64,000 nt of DNA, taken from Streptomyces sp. H27-H5 (GTDB lineage Bacteria; Actinomycetota; Actinomycetes; Streptomycetales; Streptomycetaceae). Below are positions 59,686 to 64,000 of this stretch, one piece after another. Location: NCBI RefSeq assembly GCF_026627505.1, contig NZ_JAPNLK010000044.1:1-64000 (forward strand). The letters run 5' to 3'. A program made the translations under genes and the position numbers. The notes under the pieces are model-generated. The model was not told where the DNA came from and made no database searches. It saw only the letters and a list, made by a program, of their open reading frames with translations. How positions within the stretch are numbered: position 1 is the stretch's first letter; each line of letters starts with the position of its first letter.

Positions 59686-59740
59686 GGGGATGGGGCACCC
59701 GGGGCGAGGGGCCGGTCGGCTCGTCCTCGCCCCGGGGCGT

Positions 59741-59890
59741 TCACTGGGCGCGCTGGAAGTAGGGGCGCGTCCGCGCGGGCTGGTGCTCCTCGCACCGCCA
59801 CCCGCACACGTACGGGCGTACGGGCCGGTCGCCGCATCGGGGGTTGCCGTGGTCGCACGCGGGCGGCGGCGGGGGCTCGGCGGCGCTCAC
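59741..59890 (-). CDS. small Cys-rich phage protein (49 residues)
   Basis: A 49-residue protein, ACDHGNPRCGDRPVRPYVCG WRCEEH, with four Cys and several His that suit a zinc ribbon. GTG 59890 overlaps the methyltransferase stop (GTGA). It lies between the methyltransferase and initiator genes. Confidence 0.58.
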   Translation of the reverse strand: MSAAEPPPPPACDHGNPRCGDRPVRPYVCGWRCEEHQPARTRPYFQRAQ

Positions 59891-61512
59891 GCGGCGAGGC
59901 CGAACCGCTCGGCGATATCGGCGCGGTACAGCAGGAACCGGATCGCGTGCGCGGCCTGCTGGGGCACGACGCCGTTCCCCAACGCCTTGAGCTGGGCCGG
60001 TCGGGACAGGCCCGGCACGGCCGTCACGTGGCCGTGGGCGAGGCCCATCATCCACTCGACGAACTCGGCGGTCAGGCGGCCTCGATCGTCAGTTGGCCGG
60101 GGTGCCGGTCGGCCCGTGACCGCTTCCCACCGCTCGACCGCGGGGGCGTACTGCCCCCACTCGATGCGGTCGCCGGAAACGCGCTGAGCACCATCTCGGG
60201 AAGGTTCGCCTTCCCCTCCTGCACTCGGCGTTCCGTCGATTCCGTCCGGGATACTGCTCCCTTCGCCCCGTCCAGCGCTCGCGGGGTCGGGAACATCGGC
60301 AACACCACTTCGGACAGCGGCGGCCGGAATCCCTCGCTCGCCCGTCGGCCGGGCGTCCCCGTGTCGCTCGCCCTCGGCGTCGGCAACAGGTGCTCGACCT
60401 CGTCGGCGAGAGTCGGGCCGTGCCCGCCCCGCTTCCTCTTGTCCGGGTGCTGCGACCCCCCGTTCACCGCGAGTTGAGCGGTCGGGGTCTTGAGCAGCCG
60501 GACGACCGCCGGTAGGCCGTCCTCGAACCCCACGCCCTTGCTGTCCCTCGCCCTGGGCGTCGGCAGCTGCGCGATGCGGGCGCGCAACGTGTCGTTGCGG
60601 TTCCCGTCCGGGGCCCCCGGCCCGTTCCACTCGCTCGTGGTCGGTGTCGGCAGCAGGCCACGCGATGATGAAAACGCGCTCACGCTGGTGCGGGGCCCCG
60701 ATTTCGGATGCGCGCTGCACGTGCCATTCCGCATCGAACCCGAGGTCGGCCAAGTCGCCGAGAACGGCGCCGACAGCTCGAAGAGTGTCGGCGTCTCCGC
60801 CGTCCTCATCCACAGGCGTGCCGTCTGGTCCCACACCGCGAACGGCCTTGGCGGAGAGGAGTCCGCGAACATTCTCGATCACTACCAATCGGGGTCGGAG
60901 GATGGCTATCGCGCGGGCGACGTGGAACCACAGGCCGGACCTGGTGCCCTTGATTACGCGCTCGGGCGGCGGGCCCGCCGGGTCGGCGAGGTCGCGGGTG
61001 TTGAGTTCGGCAACCGCGGCGGCGGCGGCCATGCCGGACAGGCGCGAGGGGACGGCCCCGGACGGCGAGGCGGCCTCACACGTCGCGTGGTCGTGGTCGC
61101 CCCACCGGCAGTTGCCGCACAGCAGCGCGCCCGCGGGTACGACCGTGTCGCCGATGACGCCCGCGCGCTTGCCGGCGAGGCTCACGTCTTGGCACGGGAA
61201 ACCGGCCGTGAGGATGTCGACCGGCTCGACGGCCGACCAGTCGACGGCCGTCACGTCGCCGTGGTTGGGCACGTGGGGCCAGTGGTGCGCGAGGATGCGC
61301 GCGGCGTACTGGTGCTTGTCGTCGGGGTCGTACTGGCAGTGCCACGCCACCGTTGCGCCGAGCAGGTCCATGACGGCCATGTCGAGGCCGCCGTATCCGG
61401 AGCACAGGGAACCGATCCGCAACCCGTCGGCCACGTCGAGGGCGAGCTGTCCGGGCACGTCGGTGAACCGCTCGGCGATCAGCTGCTCGGCTCGGTCGAG
61501 GGTGCGCGTCAT
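59887..61512 (-). CDS. C5 cytosine DNA methyltransferase (phage)
   Basis: A 541-residue protein. Motif I GSLCSGYGGLDMAV (about 35-48), motif IV AGFPCQDVS with catalytic Cys at about 107, motif VI VIENVRG, motif VIII QRERVF and motif X QLKALGNGVVPQQAA are all present. Between motif VIII and the target-recognition end (about 300-450) the frame turns into Gly/Arg/Asp-rich sequence with poor GC3, while another frame is well biased there (see 60072-60872). Likely protects phage DNA from restriction. Confidence 0.88.
   Translation of the reverse strand: MTRTLDRAEQLIAERFTDVPGQLALDVADGLRIGSLCSGYGGLDMAVMDLLGATVAWHCQYDPDDKHQYAARILAHHWPHVPNHGDVTAVDWSAVEPVDILTAGFPCQDVSLAGKRAGVIGDTVVPAGALLCGNCRWGDHDHATCEAASPSGAVPSRLSGMAAAAAVAELNTRDLADPAGPPPERVIKGTRSGLWFHVARAIAILRPRLVVIENVRGLLSAKAVRGVGPDGTPVDEDGGDADTLRAVGAVLGDLADLGFDAEWHVQRASEIGAPHQRERVFIIAWPAADTDHERVERAGGPGREPQRHVARPHRAAADAQGEGQQGRGVRGRPTGGRPAAQDPDRSTRGERGVAAPGQEEAGRARPDSRRRGRAPVADAEGERHGDARPTGERGIPAAAVRSGVADVPDPASAGRGEGSSIPDGIDGTPSAGGEGEPSRDGAQRVSGDRIEWGQYAPAVERWEAVTGRPAPRPTDDRGRLTAEFVEWMMGLAHGHVTAVPGLSRPAQLKALGNGVVPQQAAHAIRFLLYRADIAERFGLAA
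60072..60872 (-). CDS. ORF nested out of frame in the methyltransferase, with LPTPRA-D repeats
   Basis: A 266-residue frame that starts MFADSSPPRPFAVWDQTARL. It has TWPTSGSMRNGTC and four copies of a (L/F)PTPxAxD unit (LLPTPTTSEWNG, QLPTPRARDSKG, LLPTPRASDTG, MFPTPRALDGAKG). By eye, GC at third positions is near 90 percent from about 60872 to 60300, against 50-65 percent in the methyltransferase frame. It is either an overprinted gene or the true central part of the methyltransferase displaced by two compensating frameshifts. Confidence 0.5.
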   Translation of the reverse strand: MFADSSPPRPFAVWDQTARLWMRTAETPTLFELSAPFSATWPTSGSMRNGTCSAHPKSGPRTSVSAFSSSRGLLPTPTTSEWNGPGAPDGNRNDTLRARIAQLPTPRARDSKGVGFEDGLPAVVRLLKTPTAQLAVNGGSQHPDKRKRGGHGPTLADEVEHLLPTPRASDTGTPGRRASEGFRPPLSEVVLPMFPTPRALDGAKGAVSRTESTERRVQEGKANLPEMVLSAFPATASSGGSTPPRSSGGKRSRADRHPGQLTIEAA

Positions 61513-62213
61513 GCTGCCTCGCCCCCCGCCGTGATCGCGGCGAGCTGCTGCGCGAGGGCGCCGGAACGCCACGCCTCGGCGGTCGTGTCCTTCCCGCCCT
61601 TGCGCCACGTGATCGCGTACGTCCTCGCCCTGGTCGGCTTGATCAGGACGCCGGGCACGTCGTGCACTTCACCCGTGGTCTTGTCGGCCACCTTCGCGGA
61701 CCCGGCCGCGTCCATCTCGGCGAGCAGTTCCGCGAGCTTCCACGGCTTGACCTCGCGCACGATCCGGGTCGTGGTCCACTCCTCGTCGGGCCACGTCTTG
61801 CGGACCCACCGGGCGAGGGCTTCCTCGTCGGTGACGACCGGCCCCGTCTCGCCCTTGCGCAGCGAGATCGTGGCGACCTGCTCGCCGGTCGGCAGGGACG
61901 CGACGACGCGCTCGGTCCCGTCGCGCTTCTCGGCGGCGTCGAGGGCCTGCTGTGTGCGCGCCTTCACGTCCTTCTGAGCGGCGGCCACCCGCTCGGAAAG
62001 CAGCTTCAACACGGCGGCCTCGGTGGCGAGGTCGCGCAGCGACTCGACCGGCGGCGCGACGGCGGGCTCGGCGTCGAGCGGCTGCTCGTCGAACGTCGGC
62101 TCGCGACCGGCGGCGGCGTCAGCCTCGGCGGCGAGCCGGTTCATGCCGATGCGGTCCGTGATCGTGTCGTAGTGGTGCTGATCGATCGGGCTGTCGAACG
62201 TGGGCGCGCTCAT
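61509..62213 (-). CDS. hypothetical recombination-operon protein
   Basis: A 234-residue protein. A disordered acidic N-terminus leads to a coiled coil (LKLLSERVAAAQKDVKARTQ), then a mixed domain with GEQVATISLRKGETGPVVTD and WVRKTWPDEEWTTTRIVREV. Proteins of this shape accompany ERF or RecT in actinophages. It overlaps the ERF stop and methyltransferase start. Function unknown. Confidence 0.68.
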   Translation of the reverse strand: MSAPTFDSPIDQHHYDTITDRIGMNRLAAEADAAAGREPTFDEQPLDAEPAVAPPVESLRDLATEAAVLKLLSERVAAAQKDVKARTQQALDAAEKRDGTERVVASLPTGEQVATISLRKGETGPVVTDEEALARWVRKTWPDEEWTTTRIVREVKPWKLAELLAEMDAAGSAKVADKTTGEVHDVPGVLIKPTRARTYAITWRKGGKDTTAEAWRSGALAQQLAAITAGGEAA

Positions 62214-63238
62214 GTGCTCGCCCCCTTCACGGCGTCGAGCAGGTCGTCGCGCATCTCGCGCAGCTGCTCGGGGGTGCCCTCGGCCGAGGTGCAGCCGTAC
62301 TTGGAACTGAACAGCTGCTCGACCTCGGCGCGGTCGGTCACGCCCGCGCTGCGGGCGGCGTCGTAGAACTCGCCCACGGCGGCGGCCTGCTCCTCGACCG
62401 GCTTCCGCTGCTGCTGGGCGGCGGGCGCCTGCTGCTGCGGCTTCTGGGCGGCCTTGCGCCTCGCCTCGGCGATCTGGTCCAGCTGGGCGACGAACTCGGG
62501 TGGGGCCCCGGCGGCGACGGCGTCGGCGCGCACCTTGGCGAACGCATCGGGGTTCGGTGCCGCCTTGGCCTCGGCGAGGTAGTCGCGGCGCTGCTGGCGC
62601 TGCTGCTGGGCGGGGTTCTCCTGCTCCCACGGCCCCGGCTCGGCGCGGCTGCTGCGGCGCGGCTGCTGCCCACCCTGCCCGCCCTGCGGGCGCTGCTGCG
62701 GCGCGGTGGGGATCGGCGCGGTGTCGCGGTCGCTGTCGTCGACCGAACGGGAGTCGACCGGGATCATGAACACCCAGAACAACATGTACTTGAGGGCGGC
62801 ACTCATGGCCTTGTTGGTGCTCTTGTCGCCGCTGTCCATGGCTTCGCCGGGCAGGGTCACGAGCAGGCAGTCACCAGCGGGCCCGTAGATGCGATACAGC
62901 ATCTTGAGAACGGTGTGTGTGCCCTTCTCGCCGCGCGGGCGCTGCCGGTGCTCGACGACCTCGGGCGCGATGAAACAGCCGTGGTTGCGCATCGGGCCCG
63001 CCATGGCGGACATCGCGTCATCGACACCCCGGAACGCGTAGTTCTGCTGGGTGTTCTGCTGGTCCTTGCTGACCGGCATCACGTCTTTCATCACGCCGTG
63101 GATGACCTGGAACACGCGCGGGGAGTCGGCGGGAGCACCGGGCGGCGCGGGCTCGTACGCCGTCCGGACGGGCGCGGCGTCCTGGGCGGCCACGGGGACG
63201 GGGGCAGGCTGGTTCGGGTGCAGCTGGGTGACGGTCAC
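62210..63238 (-). CDS. erf: ERF-family single-strand annealing protein
   Basis: A 342-residue recombinase. The ERF domain (about 38-165) includes VFQVIHGVMKDVMPVSKD, NYAFRGVDDAMSAMAGPMRN and MSAALKYMLFWVFMIPVD. A Gln-rich linker (about 185-290) and a C-terminal helical part follow. ERF proteins anneal homologous strands for genome circularisation and recombination. GTG 63238 overlaps the upstream stop; SSB is encoded in the same region. Confidence 0.9.
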   Translation of the reverse strand: MTVTQLHPNQPAPVPVAAQDAAPVRTAYEPAPPGAPADSPRVFQVIHGVMKDVMPVSKDQQNTQQNYAFRGVDDAMSAMAGPMRNHGCFIAPEVVEHRQRPRGEKGTHTVLKMLYRIYGPAGDCLLVTLPGEAMDSGDKSTNKAMSAALKYMLFWVFMIPVDSRSVDDSDRDTAPIPTAPQQRPQGGQGGQQPRRSSRAEPGPWEQENPAQQQRQQRRDYLAEAKAAPNPDAFAKVRADAVAAGAPPEFVAQLDQIAEARRKAAQKPQQQAPAAQQQRKPVEEQAAAVGEFYDAARSAGVTDRAEVEQLFSSKYGCTSAEGTPEQLREMRDDLLDAVKGAST

Positions 63239-63609
63239 GGGCGCGGGCTCCTGGGCTTGCTGTGCCGGATGCGACCGGCGAGGCGGGTGATACGGCCGGC
63301 GAGGGTGATCGCCGAATCGGGGTCGAGCAGGTCGTCGAGGTCGGCGGCGATCGGGGCCTCGGCGGCCAGAGCCTCGCGGCTCCCGTCGGCGGCGGCGGCG
63401 CGCATCGCCCGTTCGTACTCGGGCACGTCGTGCCCGTAGATCGCGCGGTCGAGGGCGGCGACGTTCTCGCCGTGGTGGGCGAGCAGGGCGCCGAGGGTGT
63501 CGGGGTCCTCGACGTACGCGAGGGCGAGGTCGTCGAGCAGCTGCTCGGCGCGGGCGGCGATCGGCAGACGGACGGCGAGGCCGTCGGCGGACAGCTGGGG
63601 GCGGATCAT
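63235..63609 (-). CDS. hypothetical helical phage protein
   Basis: A 124-residue acidic helical protein (AEQLLDDLALAYVEDPDTLG; HDVPEYERAMRAAAADGSRE). It lies just upstream of ERF and overlaps it by four bases. Family not recognised. Confidence 0.65.
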   Translation of the reverse strand: MIRPQLSADGLAVRLPIAARAEQLLDDLALAYVEDPDTLGALLAHHGENVAALDRAIYGHDVPEYERAMRAAAADGSREALAAEAPIAADLDDLLDPDSAITLAGRITRLAGRIRHSKPRSPRP

Positions 63610-63980
63610 CGGTGCAGCTCCTCGGGCAGGGTCGGCGCGTCGAGGGCGAGGTCGCCGGTCGCGGCGTCGTAGGCGTGCGGGCGGGTCCAGTTGGCGGCGG
63701 GGAACGCCCGGCGCAGCAGGCCGAGGGCGGCGCGGTGCGCGAGCCGGTCGGCCTTGAGCGGCAGTCCGAGGGCGTCGTCAAGGGCGACCCACATCGCGAC
63801 GCGCTGCTCGCCCTCGCGGTCGGTGGTCACGGGGACGATGCGCACTCGGGCGGTGCCCGGGGCGATCTGGTCCAACTGCCGGGCCAGTACGGCCGTGAGG
63901 GCGAGGCGTTTCCGTGCGGCGAGGGCTCCCTCGACGGCGGCGGCGGCGCGGGGGCGGGCGGTACGCTGAGCGGTGTTCAC
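63606..63980 (-). CDS. hypothetical phage protein (124 residues)
   Basis: A 124-residue protein. An N-terminal basic helix (AVEGALAARKRLALTAVLAR) is followed by a strand-rich middle (RVRIVPVTTDREGEQRVAMW) and a helix. It ends by overlapping the next gene. GTG start near the window edge; more early genes should follow to the right. Confidence 0.62.
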   Translation of the reverse strand: MNTAQRTARPRAAAAVEGALAARKRLALTAVLARQLDQIAPGTARVRIVPVTTDREGEQRVAMWVALDDALGLPLKADRLAHRAALGLLRRAFPAANWTRPHAYDAATGDLALDAPTLPEELHR

Positions 63981-64000
63981 GATCGGTACCTCTCGGGGTT

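Larger units (their letters stand above)
25314..64000. mobile_element. siphovirus-type prophage, left end to beyond the window
   Basis: A complete leftward late operon (terminases, portal, capsid, tail, lysis) and an early region (SSB, replication initiator, methyltransferase, ERF recombinase) run to the window edge. HK97-type head genes and a 740-residue tape measure indicate a long non-contractile tail. The left end is the disrupted acyl-CoA synthetase. The integrase, likely a serine integrase given att within a coding gene, and the repressor should be near the right end, outside the window. Confidence 0.92.

Overview
High-GC actinobacterial DNA with GTG/TTG starts, Shine-Dalgarno sites, two perfect GTTTCACGTGAAAC parS sites and Streptomyces-type protein families (DUF397, DUF6284, AICE genes). 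The window is best read as a Streptomyces chromosome segment. The parS pair suggests, but does not prove, the origin-proximal half of the chromosome. A short stretch of ordinary chromosome (about 16.3-25.3 kb) lies between two mobile elements, each cut off by a window edge.

1-16272: right-hand part of an actinomycete integrative and conjugative element (AICE). A leftward operon carries a primase-polymerase, a zinc-binding protein, a DUF3987 helicase-like protein and an excisionase, with a C5 DNA methyltransferase at its head. A nested inverted-repeat array between the helicase and xis is a candidate origin. Upstream is a transfer module: FtsK/TraB translocase, coiled-coil and membrane proteins, DUF2637 protein and DUF6284 protein. 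A regulatory region with several palindromic operators separates this from a rightward HTH/TPR regulator and a convergent GntR-Nudix fusion. The element ends with a cas-less type I-E-like CRISPR array (21 repeats, 20 spacers of 32 nt) and a 62-bp 3' piece of tRNA-Ser(UGA), read as attR. The array therefore appears to be AICE cargo.

16273-25313: host chromosome. It holds the tRNA terminator, a small exported protein, a 1.1-kb repeat-rich gene desert and a secreted Asn/Gly-rich protein. A tightly overlapping five-gene operon follows (acyl-CoA dehydrogenase, MaoC-DUF35 hydratase, acyl-CoA dehydrogenase, MaoC hydratase, lipid-transfer-protein aldolase) that matches the igr steroid side-chain pathway in gene content. 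Then come a SigE-family ECF sigma factor, the two parS sites and the first 235 codons of an acyl-CoA synthetase.

25314-64000 and beyond: a siphovirus-type prophage inserted inside that acyl-CoA synthetase gene. Just inside its left end it carries a complete, diverged acyl-CoA synthetase whose sequence at the insertion point is recoded. Next are lysogenic-conversion-type genes (unknown protein, RsbW-like ATPase, XRE-DUF5753, DUF397). Then the leftward late operon, read from right to left: terminases, portal (interrupted by an in-frame TAG), minor capsid, Rmf-fold protein, scaffold, capsid, head-tail connectors, tail tube, frameshifted chaperones, tape measure, baseplate and fibre, endolysin, holin. 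The early region (50.4-64 kb) has SSB, HNH endonuclease, a replication initiator with internal ori-like repeats, a C5 methyltransferase with a nested out-of-frame ORF, and ERF recombinase. Several phage gene boundaries share a stem-loop followed by a conserved extended Shine-Dalgarno sequence. No integrase or lysis repressor is visible for either element; those genes probably lie outside the window.
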